From assembly GCA_001662425.1 (NCBI GenBank), contig BDDC01000762.1, positions 16,535 to 45,087 of the forward strand: 28,553 nt of DNA. Reading direction: 5' to 3'. The position numbers and the translations under genes were made by a program. Of this stretch, positions 1 to 9,999 are shown piece by piece; position 1 is the stretch's first letter; the number at the start of each line of letters is the position of its first letter. The stretch comes from Chlamydomonas sphaeroides (Eukaryota; Chlorophyta; Chlorophyceae; Chlamydomonadales; Chlamydomonadaceae). The notes under the pieces were generated by a model that saw only the letters and a list, made by a program, of their open reading frames with translations, was not told where the DNA came from and did no database searches.

Positions 1-451
1 AGACATCGAACAGGGCCAATCCTCGGGGGGTGCCCACCCTCCTCCACAAGCAACCGCTTTGTTACACTCCGTCGGACAGCCCCGACCCCGGTGCAGGGGA
101 AAAGGGGGACGCAGCGAGGCCACGGCGGGCGGGTGCCGTACAGCTTGCCAACACGCGGTTACGGGCTGTAACGGAGGCGGTGTAGGGGGCGGCTGGTGTA
201 CGGAAAGAGATGGGCTGTTGAACGTGGCTGCAACGGTGCTGGTAGGGGAAGGCGGGTACAAGGGTCGAGTGCACGATGCGAAGTCCGAGCGGCTGACCCC
301 GTAGGGTTCCCCACAGCTCGGCGGGAATGAAGGCAGCTACTAACGCGGGAAGTCATCAGAGCGCAGCGCACGGGCATGCACCATGGGCTTAACCAAAGAT
401 CGGTCGCCAGAGCGATCAGATATCCCCCCTGCCAAACCCCAGCGCCAACAG

Positions 452-533
452 GTACTGGTACGAGCGCCTCCATGGCCAGTCCTGGTACAGCGCCGAAGCC
501 CCCCAGGGCGCTCGGCAGCAGGGGAGACATTAA
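452..533 (+). other. Possible last exon or exon relic, unknown product
   Basis: After a plausible 3' splice site (CAG at 449-451) a frame of 26 codons runs to a TAA at 531-533. It is rich in aromatic residues (YWYERLHGQSWYSAE), unlike the Ala/Pro/Arg-rich shadow frames around it. It could be the final exon of a + strand gene starting left of the window, a decayed exon, or chance. I do not recognise the sequence and see no matching upstream exon in bases 1-450. Confidence 0.15.
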
Positions 534-1382
534 AGCGGCTGCGCTAGCCGCGCCCCCGGCGCCGCGCAAGCCGTTGTCGGATCCCCTACCTTGCTCTTTG
601 CCGCTCCTGAACTCGACCCCGCCACTCGGGCCCGAAATGGGCCGGCCGAGCGGCCGTCTTAGCGCTTTGAATGTCTGGTGCGGCGTCGAAAGGACCGGCA
701 CACGCAGGCACACGAGACCAAGCGTCACTGTGAACCCCTGTCAGTAGTACGCTGGCATCAACCGATGGAAACCTCCGTCGCCGTTTGACAGCTGCTCGGC
801 CGCACCAGATTTTGCGCAAGCAAGTCGCAACTGCCAAGCGAGTTATGCCCAGCTCTGCCTGGGCGCACACTGCCACTGGCGCGGGATAGCTAGTCTACGC
901 CGTCATGTCGGCACAACCCACCTTGCTACGCCATTATCATGCCGAAGCTCGTCTACTGACCAAGTCGCCGCACGCCTTCCCCATACCACAGGTTCCCATC
1001 CGGTTGCATAATGGGGTTAGGCCGGGCTGATAGGCGCCAGGGGCAGTCACTTGGATTCTGGCATAACACGCCACCAGGTGAGTTGGCCGGCTGCTGCGTG
1101 CCGCTGCTTTACTCCCCCCCTGCATGCTTGCTTGTTCGCCTGCTTGGCCCCCCGTTGCAGCGGTTATGGATGAATTGTCGGGTGTGCAGGATTGCAGGTA
1201 CAGGTTTTTGACTTCGTCTGTTTTTTATGGTGCATGCCCGTGTACTGCGCTCTGATGCATGACTCCCCGCGATTGTAGCTGCCCTGCCGGAGAGGCGAGC
1301 AGGGTGGCGGGCCGATCTGAGGGAGGTTGTGCGCAGCGGAGCTCGCGCTTGTGGGAGGCGTGGGGGAGGCTTATCTTGAAGG

Positions 1383-1534
1383 ACCAGCGTGGAAGTCAGA
1401 GAAGGGTTCCAAAGACCCCCGCCAGTACTGGATGGCAACCCCCGCGGGGACTCTATGACTACACATTGTTGGCGGTTGCCTCAGCTACTCTTGTACTGTA
1501 GAACCAGATACCCTACCTTGACTTCCACGCTAGT
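1383..1534. repeat. 152-bp imperfect inverted repeat (hairpin)
   Basis: Arms of 25 bp at 1383-1407 and 1510-1534 match as inverted repeats at 21 of 25 positions, with a perfect 13-base core around TGACTTCCACGCT. Inside the arms, CAGTAC and GGCAACC recur on both sides in inverted order, so the pairing seems to continue towards the loop. It may be a small terminal-inverted-repeat element or a transcribed hairpin of the kind that feeds small-RNA processing in green algae. No target-site duplication was established. Confidence 0.5.
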
Positions 1535-2177
1535 TAAAACCGATGCAAGATACCGATTGATGCGGCGCATGGAGAATGCTTCCACGCGCAAGCGCACGGC
1601 ATTTGGCAGAGTAACAGTGATGCCAGCAGGAGGATGTTTGAGGTTGGGTTTTTGAGAGAGTGGTTCAAGGTGGTATGGTCAGCCCGTAGGTACCTTATAC
1701 CGCTTTAACCCCTCCGTCCGCACGGCTGATTGCGCAGGCGGCCAAGGGACCGATGAGGCTGGAGAAGGCCGTGCAGGGCTGCTAAATCCATGAAGCGTAT
1801 GGGCACAGCCGCCGCAGAGCCATGCGCTGCGATCGGCAGATGGCGAAGTGGCGGGTTAATAAGTAGAAAGGCAGTGCGGCGGATTGCGCGAGGCTGCTGG
1901 ACGTGACGAGGTCGGCTTGGGCCGGGAGGTCTTGCCGTGTGTCGCAGCGCCGTGCACGGCCTGTGGGAGTGCCCAGGAGGGCCCTGGGGGCGCCTGGTAG
2001 CGGGTACTGTCCTGCTGCGGTCAGGCCCGGAACTGCCACGGCTCGCCACCCGGCCGTGCAGCCCAGCACAGCTCCGCATGAAGCACCGAATGCCGTACAT
2101 CGCGGCCGCAGTGGTGTATAAGCCCAATTAAGTGTCCATTGTCTATAAGTATGTCCCCATCAGAATGGGAAAAGGGG

Positions 2178-2525
2178 CGCAACCCCAAGCAACCCGTCCT
2201 CTGTCTGGGCCTGCCGGCCGGCCCCCGACCATCGGGGTTGCTTCCATTTCAGGCGTTGGTACGCAAACGCCAACCGCCCTCGCAACCAGCGCTCTACGTC
2301 ACAGTGCCGGACCTTGTCTGGGACGCGACCCCTGGCCCCCTTTACCCCGACATGCCTGGGGCACGCTTGCGTGCAAGGAATTTGCAGGCACCCATCCAGC
2401 CAACCGGCCTTGCGCTGACACAAGCGTGCGGCCGCGATCGCAACAGCCGCCGCCCAGCCAGCCAGGCACGGCCAGGAGGCAGGGCCCGCGCTCATTGCCA
2501 ACTCAGTCCCCAACACCGCTACGCT
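2178..2525. repeat. Dispersed repeat, copy A
   Basis: This stretch is a diverged copy of about 9392-9735 in the same orientation. Shared blocks, in order, include CTGCCGGCCGG followed by the small palindrome CCCCGACCATCGGGG, a GACGCGACCC-like block, a GGCACGC block with CGTGCAA, and GGCACGGCCAGGAGGCAGGG. The offset between copies changes from 7221 to 7183 bp along the repeat, so about 40 bp of indels separate them. Neither copy keeps a common open frame, so it looks like a non-coding or non-autonomous element. Confidence 0.7.
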
Positions 2526-3183
2526 TGCTTCCGCTCGGCGCCGCCAGCAGAGGCGGAGCTTGGCGCGGCCGTCGCCCCTGCAGGGCTACAGCTGCTGCCG
2601 CTCGGCCCCGACCCGGGTGTGGTGGCGGTGGCAGCGGTGGCGGCGGTGGCGCTGCTAGCGGAGGACCCGCCTCAGAAAACGAGAAGCGCCCGCCGTTAGA
2701 GCTCGAGCGACCGCGCTTGCCGCGGCCGCGGACCCCCCTAACTGCCTGAATCCGGGCCTTCGTCGCCGTCATCACCATCCCCGTCGCCGCCCCCGCCCGG
2801 CGAGCGCAGTTTCGAAGCGCATATTGAAGGATATTTTGTCAACGGCATATTGATGTGTGTGAGGGCAGCAAGAGCGGTGGCGGGAGGGGAGGGGGGCGTC
2901 ATGGGAGGGTGCCGTGTGTGTGTGGGTTGGCGGGATGTGCGCCCCAACTGCACCTGTGCCTTCGTGATACCCAGCAGTTTTGCTATATTTGTGAGTTACG
3001 TGGAATGGCCTTTACATCGCATCATTGCAACATGGTGCAAGCACGCGACTGTTGAGAATGCCGCTGACCACGGAAGGCCGCAGACGACATGCAGAAAGCC
3101 AGATGCGCGTCCATGTAGCACTATGCGGCCAGACGTCGCGCATACATGGCTCTGACAGCGTGCCAACCAGGTACCGTTGAAGC
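2526..3183 (+). other. Leader/promoter region of the ENT gene
   Basis: No coding sequence is recognised. The left part (2590-2800) is rich in GGTGGC-type triplets. The right part (2820-3183) is less GC-rich and carries a TATA-like stretch (TATATTT, 2984-2990) about 195 bases before the proposed ENT start codon. It is the natural place for the transporter's promoter and 5' UTR, but no transcription start can be read from the sequence. Confidence 0.35.
2984..2990 (+). promoter_or_regulatory. TATA-like element
   Basis: TATATTT lies in a locally AT-richer stretch upstream of the proposed ENT start at 3184. Its distance to the ATG would allow a 5' UTR of roughly 160 bases. This rests on the motif alone. 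Confidence 0.22.
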
Positions 3184-6100
3184 ATGGATGCCACGGACGC
3201 AGCGCCCGCACGATACGCGAGGGCCGGCAAGGTCCCCTTACATGATGAGGTGCGAACACGCGACCGCGACATGCTGCTACGCTGATATAGGAACACAGTC
3301 ATCGCATCCCGTGCTCCCCACCCCCAGGCCGTTTCTGGCCTGCCAACCTCGCGACCCGCCGGCACCACCGAGCCTCGTCCGCAGCCCATCGGCGCAGCGC
3401 CCTTCCCCTACGCTGCCCCCACGGAGCCTGAGCCCGGCGCCGCCGCGCTGGGCTTCCCGGCCCAGCACACCGGCGATGACAGCAGCGACACCGACGCCGG
3501 CTCCGATGCAGGCGCCGGCGGCTGCTGCGCTGCCTACGGCCGTCCCGGCCACCCGCGCACAGCAGCTCGGCGAGCAGCCTTTGCGGTGCGGCTGCTGGCT
3601 GGGCTCCGGCTCGTCGGCGCGACACACCGCGACGCTGCTCGGGGCCAGGGCGCCCACCCCCCAAAACGGGCGTGCGTTGGCCGCCGCGTGCCCGTGCCGC
3701 GGCGCATGGAAGCCGGCATGCCGATGCCCAGCTCGCCCGCCTCTGCCTGGCGCTGCCGCTGCTGCCGCCACTATGCCGCCGCGGCCTAGCATCATGCAGC
3801 GGCTGCCACCATGCGGCTGCCACCACCACGTCCCACCCCTGCGTCGCAGCGCAACGCGCAGGCGCACCTGTTGTGCGGCGCATGCGCCCTTGCGGCGGAC
3901 TCCCCGCGCGCCGCGACGGCCAGCCCTAACTGCTGCAACCGCCAACCCACAAGACCGCCGGGCACCCCACACACACACCGGCACGCCCTGTCGGCACCGG
4001 GCCGCGGCTCCTTGTACGGCACCAGCATCGCTCGTCCCGGCTGCGGACCTCACCACACACGCACACGCACGAGGCCGCCCTTCCCCCGCGACCCCCTCGG
4101 CCCCCAGGTGCGTTGCTGCTACTACCTGCTGGGCGCTGGGCTGCTGGCGGCCTGGAACGCGCTCATCACCGCCACCGACTACTTCGGGGCCGTGTACCCG
4201 GTACGGCAGCCGCGTGCTGCGTCCGGCAGCCGCCGGCGGGGCCCGGTGTGGCCCGAGCCAGCGGCGCCCTCGGCGCTGTGCGGCCGGGCGCTCCCTTGAC
4301 TTGGTCGTCGCCACATTACGTGCGGCCCTTGCTGCGCCGCCCCCTCGCCCCTGCGCTGCCCAGGGCTGGCACACGGACCGGCTGTTCACGGTGGCCTACC
4401 TGCCGGTGTGCATGGTGATGCTGGCGGTTGGGATCCGGTGAGGCGGGCGGTTGGGATTGCGTGGTGCTGGCGGTTGGGCGATCCGGCAGCCGTTGGGGTG
4501 CGGTGGGGCTGCAGGACGTCGGCGAGGCCTCAAACCAAAGGCGTGCGGAGCCCCTCTTCGGGCGGCTGGCGCCAGCCCCGTGTGTGTGGCTGCCGGTTGG
4601 CATCGCGGATCGCGGCCGGACCCCATGATGGAGCGCCAGGCGATGCGCAGCGATGCGTGCCACTGGCGCCCCCTCCTCATGCCCTCCCCGCACCGCCCCC
4701 CTTGCCCCCCTTGCCCCCTCTGCCCAGCTATCCCGACCTGCTGTCGCTGCCCACCCGCATCCGCCTGGGCTACGCCGGCTTCACGCTGGCCATGGCCGCG
4801 GTGCCGCTGGTGAGGTTGCAACTGCCAACGGCACCGAAGGTCATTGCAACGTACCATCATTTTCGAAAGGGGATGTCATTATGCGTGTGTAACGCACGAC
4901 AGCCATGGCCGTGGCCGCGGGGCCGCTGGTGACGGGCTGCGGGGCGAGCCCGGGCCTCGCGCGGCTGGGTAGGGGCCGCGGCTGGGTAGTCCCCCAGCCC
5001 AACCTCGACCCCGTCCCTTCCACCCTCGGCACCCCATCCGGCATGCAGCTCAGCTCAGCTCACGCACCACCCTCCCTTCAATACACCCTGCTGGGAGTGA
5101 CTGCGACTGGGTAGTCCCCTGGGTAGGGGCCGCGGCACGCATGGCGGCCCTGGGCCTGTTGCGGCGTCGCCCGTGCCTCGGCGGCTGCTTCATCTGCGGA
5201 CAGGCGCGCTGGCCGTGCACCACGCTTCGGGACCCCCACTGCACCGCCTGCCTCACGCCCTTGGCAGGCCCCATGTCCAGCCCCTGACCCATTCCCCAAT
5301 CCCACGCCCCCCCCCACAGCTAGACGCCTCGCTCCTAGCCGCTCGGGGGGCGCGGCGCGGCGCAGCAGGAGTCTTCCACCCATCGCCTTGCCTCTCCCGC
5401 TCATGACCTCACAGACCCCTCCACCCTTCCCCCCTCCACCCTCTGGCCCCAGCTAGACGCCCTCATGGTCACTCCAGCCGCCGCCGCCGACCCAGCAGGC
5501 GCAGGCGGCGGCGCGCCGCCCCCCGGTCCGGCCCCTGGCGTGGCGCCGCCCGCGGCGCTGGCCGCGGTGCTGGCGGCGGTGGCGGTGGTGGGGCTGTGCG
5601 ACGGGCTGTGCCAGGGCGCGCTGTTCGGGGAGGCCGCGCAGCTGCCGCCGCCCTATACACACGTGCGTGCGGGAGCGGGGCTGGCGGGCTGGAGGGGTTG
5701 CGTGGCGGGGAACAGGGCACGCGGCATGCTGGGCTTTGCGCTGCGGTCCTGTCGGAGCGGCATGCGGCCTGGTCCGTGCGGGAGATAGGCCAGGCCGCTG
5801 CTGACGCATGCGGGGGCCGGGGCGGGCCCGCGGCAGTGTGCTGCCCGCGCGGCAACCCGGCCCATCCGCCTGCGGCCCCCTCCCCTCCTCCCTCCCGCAG
5901 GCGGTGGTGGCGGGCACCGCCAGCTCGGGGCTGCTCATCTGCCTGCTGCGCATGGCCTCGAAGGTACGGCACATGATCATAGCGTACGGCAGAGTACGGA
6001 AGGGCACCTGAGCCGCGCCCCGTTCACAGCCCTCGCCTGGCTGCTGCGGCCGCCGTTGCTATGGTGCGCAGGCGTCCTTTGAGGCCGCCGGCTCGGGCGC

Positions 6101-8838
6101 AGACTCGGGCGATGGCGACGGCGGTACGGTGCGGCTGGCGGAGCTGCGCAACGGCACCCGACTGTACTTCGCGCTGGCAGGTGGGCTGACGCAGCCGCCT
6201 GCTCCGCATGCGGCACCACCGCAGCCCCGGCACTACCCTGCGCCCGTGCTCTTGAGCGCCCCACGGCTCCGACGGCGGCGCTAACGGAAGACTCCCAACC
6301 CGCCTCCAGTCGCTCGCCGCCGCTGGACCCTCTGACCAGCCCCTCGTGCGCCCACACCTACCTGTCCCGGCCTTGCTGTGTCCCGGCCTGGCCTGGCCTG
6401 GCCTGGTCCCGCAGGTGTGCTCTCCGCCGCCTGCCTGCTCGTGTACGACCTGGCGCTCCCTCGCCTGCTGGCAACCGCCCGCCTGGGTGCCGCCCGCAGC
6501 GGCAGCGGCGCCGCGGCCGCTGACGCCGACCGCGATGCGGACGGCGCGGGCGGTGCCGTCGCCGCGACGGAGGACGAGCCGCTACTTCAGGAGCTGGAGC
6601 TGTCAACCGGCTCGGGCTCCGGCGCGCGGCTGGGCTCGGCCGCCGGCGCAGGGGGTGCCGCCGGACCGGTCGATGGCGCGGGCGGTGCGGACGGCGCCGA
6701 CGCTCTGCCCCCACATGGCCCCGACGGCGTGCCGCAGCACCTCGTGATTCACACGCACCCAGGCGGACACGCGCCCGGCGGCGCGCTGGCGGGCGGCGAC
6801 GGCGCCGCCGCGCTGGCGGCGGCGCAGCGGCGGCAGGTGGGCTGGGGCAGGCCGGCGGCCTTTCTTGCACGCCGCTGCCGCCAGCTCCCCGCCGCGCAAG
6901 CCGCCGCCGCGTCCCCCAAGCCGGCTCCACAACGACTGCAACGTGTGCCGCGTCGTGCCCCGCCCCGGCCACCCCGCCATGCACGCAGGTGGCGCGCTGC
7001 TTCGGGCTGTGCTGGCCTCTGTGCGGCGCGCTGCTGGGCACCTACGCCACAACGCTGTCCATCTTCCCCGGCTTCCTGGCGGAGGACGTGCACGTGAGAG
7101 GCCCGAGCGCCCCGTCCTGTCCTGAGCCCAGCTGCATCGCGCTGTGCTAGCACGTCGCAGCGGTGTAGTCGAGTGGCGTAGCAAGGCCTTGCATGACCCC
7201 CCGGCCGCCGGCGTGCACACGGGGCGCGCGGTCGGGCTCGCCTGGGCCGTCGCTCGCGTCGCCCACAGGCCTTGCTAGCCGCACCTATGCAGCGACTGCC
7301 CGGGGCCGCCTCCAGCCGAGCAGGCCGCTGCGCGCGGCCTCTAGCCGGCAGCGACGCTGCCCTGCAAGCCGCGGCGACCAGCCGCTGCCACGGCGCCAAG
7401 CGCTGCCCACCTGCAAGTCTCCGAGCAGCACCTGTACACCCCTATCTACGCACGCACGCGCACCACGGGCCGCTGCGTTGCCGGTACGTTTGGGCGGTCC
7501 TCACAGTAGTCCGACATGCGGCCCCCTTGCTCGTGCCGCTCCACAGAGCGCCGAGCTGGGCGACTGGTACCCCATCCTGCTCATCACCGCCTTCAACGCA
7601 GGCGAGCGTGCGGCACCTTCGCGCCTGGGGTCCGTGTTTGTGCCAGCGACCAGCACAGCAGCACGGAGCTCGGGCTGGGCCTCGGGCTAGGGTACCACAC
7701 AGCCGGCCGCTCGTGCAATGGCATCCTCTCAGAGGTCTCAGGCTGCGCCCACCCACACCCACACCCACACCCACACCCACACCCACACCCACACCCACAC
7801 CCACACCCACACCCTTCTCACCGCCTGCCACCAACGCAGCCGACCTGCTGGGCAAGAGCCTGCCCTGCCTGGCGCCCGACACCCCCGGCGCCGGCCGGCC
7901 CGGCATGCTGCCGCGCCACCACAGCCGCAGCGCTGGCGGTGGCGGCGGCGGCGGCCTGGTGGAGCGGCTGGCGATGGCGGCGGTGGCTCCGCTGCGGCGG
8001 CCGCTGGGGCTGCTGGCAGTGACAGCGGCGCGCGGCGCGGCGGCGCCGCCAGCGTTCCTGCTCGCGGCACGGTGGGGCGCACCGGCGGGCGTGATGGCGG
8101 CTCTGACGGCGGCGCTAGGCGTCAGCAACGGGTGCGGCCAGGGGAGGGGTTATGGGTGTCGCGGTCCGGCTTGAGGACAGAGGCTGCTGTGTGTTAGGGG
8201 ACCGGCCGAGGGACCGGGGCCGGGGACGCACAGCGGAAACACGCGCCTGCGCCTGCGTCAGCTGCACGTACGGCATGGGGGGAGTGCGTTTGGTCGTAGG
8301 TGGGCGGCTGAACGTGTCTACTGCCCGTGTGTGTGCGGGCCGCAGGTACCTCACGTCGCAGACCCTCACCATGGGCCCAGCCTCGGTGCTGCCCCACCCG
8401 GAGCACCGCCACCGCCACCACCCCTCCGCCGCCGCGCCACACGCCGACGCTGCCGATGGCGGGCCGGGCGGCCCGGCCGCGGCCCGGGGCCCCAAGCCCG
8501 GCTCGCCGTCGCACGGGTCCGGCGCCGGCTGGCGGGCCAGTGGCGGCAGCGGCTACGAACGGCTACCGGCTGCGGCCGCAGCCGAGGAGGAGGGGCGCGC
8601 GGGGTTTGGCTCGGGCCCAGGAGCCAGCTCGGCAAGCCAGCCGGCGGGGGCCGGCCCGGCTCCTGGCGAGGGGCCGGGCAAAGGCGGCTTAGTCGCAGGA
8701 GGGACGCGCGGCGCGGCGCCGACGCTGGGTCCCAGCCCGCGCCACGCGGACGCGGAGGTGGTGGAGGCGCTGCTGGTGCTGAGCCTGGTGGCGGGCCTGA
8801 ACGCGGGCGCATACCTCGGCTGGCTGTGGCTGCTGTGA
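3184..8838 (+). CDS. Equilibrative nucleoside transporter (ENT/SLC29 family)
   Basis: Membrane carrier of nucleosides or nucleobases. Exons: 3184-3249, 3328-3585, 4108-4200, 4364-4437, 4728-4809, 5453-5662, 5901-5963, 6072-6180, 6415-6836, 6989-7093, 7547-7601, 7840-8131, 8346-8838; they join in frame to 773 aa. Eleven hydrophobic segments fit the 11-helix ENT fold. Family marks include LLGAGLLAAWNALITATDYF (TM1), DGLCQGALFGEAAQLP (TM4 end), FNAADLLGKS (TM8) and LGVSNGYLTSQTLTMGP (TM10). Inserts exceed the usual 450-500 aa: an acidic N-terminus, a TM6-TM7 loop (about residues 341-459) and a TM10-TM11 loop (about 620-745), all Gly/Ala/Pro-rich. The first two exons and their ATG are the weak part; they were chosen by frame and splice sites, without homology. 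The intron after 7601 appears to begin with GC. Which membrane it serves cannot be told. Confidence 0.88.
4791..4935 (+). repeat. Coding-exon end echoed inside the following intron
   Basis: The 3' end of ENT exon 5 with its donor (4791-4815) is nearly repeated at 4903-4935 inside the intron, including CATGGCC, GGCCGCTGGTGA and a GT splice-donor-like site, with one 6-bp insertion. Spacing is about 112 bp. The intronic copy could act as a decoy donor. A TGTAA lies between the copies at 4888-4892. Confidence 0.5.
7748..7814 (+). repeat. (CCCACA)n microsatellite in an ENT intron
   Basis: About eleven near-perfect copies of the hexamer CCCACA lie in the intron between ENT exons 11 and 12, ending 25 bases before the 3' splice site at 7839. 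The run adds pyrimidine-rich sequence near the acceptor. The unit differs from the algal TTTTAGGG telomere repeat. Confidence 0.95.
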
Positions 8839-9391
8839 TGCGGGTGTCGCCGCAAGGCACTGGGCACTCGGTGTGCACCATGTTGCGGTGCCTCATGACT
8901 CATGATGGCTGGGTGCCTGGTGGCTGGCGGAGCGCGGCAGGGGCGCGTAGCTGGGAGGGGGCGCTCCCATCGCCCCGTGCTGATTGTGTCGCTACGGTGG
9001 TATGTATGGGGCTGGCGGGCCTCGGCACGGGCGCCAGTTGGTTGCGCTTGATGCGGTCGCTGCGATACGGTAATCAAGGTGCTGTGACTCTGCGCCAAGA
9101 AGACCAGAGCCGGGACGGAGCAGCGTGCGTGAGCCTGGGAGTACTGCGAGCCGCCAGGCGCCGCCGCACGGCGGGTGCCTGTGCGCGGCGCCTCATGCGG
9201 TGGGTGTGGGTGTGGGTGTGGGTGTGGGTGATGGAGCGTTCAGCGGGACGCGGACGCGTGCCGTGGGCTGCTGTGGCTGCTGTGCCATCGTCCTGTGTCC
9301 CGTACGCGCACGCCGGCGGATCCTCATCCCATTTCATGCATATCGATGGGCCCCGCCAAGGGACCCACACGCCCACTCTTGCGGTTGGCTG
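8839..9391 (+). other. ENT 3' flank
   Basis: No gene is recognised between the ENT stop codon and dispersed repeat B. It is probably ENT 3' UTR. No TGTAA occurs here; the first on this strand is at 9684-9688, inside repeat B. It contains a GTGGGT hexamer run at 9199-9230. Confidence 0.4.
9199..9230 (+). repeat. (GTGGGT)n microsatellite
   Basis: About five copies of GTGGGT, the reverse complement of the ACCCAC hexamer run at 7748-7814. The two runs therefore lie in inverted orientation 1.4 kb apart around the last two ENT exons. Confidence 0.9.
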
Positions 9392-9735
9392 GTTACAACA
9401 AGCGCAGCCCCACCCCGTCCTTCGCCTGGGGCTGCCGGCCGGACCCCGACCATCGGGGCTTCATTAATGAAAGGCGTTTGAACGCGGGCGCCATACACGC
9501 CGGAGCTTCTCTTTGACGCGACCCTGGCACCTTCGTCCGGACATGGCAGGGGCACGCTCGCGTGCAAAGAATTGGCTGGCTCAAAAGCTCGCGCTAGCAC
9601 AAATGAGCGGCCGCTATTGCAATAGCCGCCACTCAGCTTGCCAACGGGGCACGGCCAGGAGGCAGGGTCCGCCCTCGCCGTCATGTAAGCCCCAACCACC
9701 GTTATGTTTCCTCGCTTGCTGCCTCCGCCGCCGCT
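9392..9735. repeat. Dispersed repeat, copy B
   Basis: Second copy of the repeat at 2178-2525, same orientation, sharing the palindrome CCCCGACCATCGGGG (at 9444-9458) and the block GGCACGGCCAGGAGGCAGGG (from 9648). It sits just downstream of the ENT gene, so the two copies bracket that gene. A TGTAA at 9684-9688 inside it could terminate the ENT transcript. Confidence 0.7.
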
Positions 9736-9999
9736 GTCGCCGCCGCCGCGGCCCGGCCCGGCGATGGCGGCGGCGCCACTGCGAACGATGTTCGCGAAGG
9801 CAGGCCCGCCCCGGCCCCCGCCGTCTGGGCTCGGGCGGCGGCGCTTGCCGCACGTGTCCATGACCAGCTGGTCGAGGTAGCTGTGCCTTGGGCGGGAGGC
9901 GGCAACAGTACGGCCCCGTGCAAGTGCCGGCAGCGGGGCTTGACTACCGCAGCATACCCTCAGTCCACGCCGCCGGACCCACAAGTAGACACCGGCGCG

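Larger units (their letters stand above)
1..2130. other. Region without a recognisable gene
   Basis: No reading frame here has a protein family I recognise, and the open frames on both strands are short and change composition along their length. A TGTAA at 167-171 on the + strand could be the polyadenylation signal of a gene to the left, but nothing else supports that. The stretch contains a possible stray last exon (452-533) and a long imperfect hairpin (1383-1534), listed separately. The rest shows nothing I can name. Confidence 0.5.

Noticed and set aside
2132..2749. 205-codon + strand frame
   Set aside because: It covers dispersed repeat A and simple GGC-rich sequence; no family resemblance and no conservation with copy B.
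3277..4389. 370-codon open frame on the minus strand
   Set aside because: Antisense shadow of GC-rich ENT exons and introns, with no family resemblance and no splice logic.
3146..4441. 431-codon open frame on the + strand
   Set aside because: It crosses the predicted ENT exons 2 to 4 in mixed frames; only its last part (from 4364) is coding, and the rest is Pro/Ala/Arg-rich shadow sequence.
5320..5405. Alternative ENT exon starting at the decoy acceptor
   Set aside because: It runs into a stop within 29 codons without a good donor, and the true exon at 5453 continues the conserved transporter sequence.
7748..7814. CRISPR array or telomere repeat
   Set aside because: The unit is a plain CCCACA hexamer without spacers, inside an intron, and does not match the algal telomere unit.
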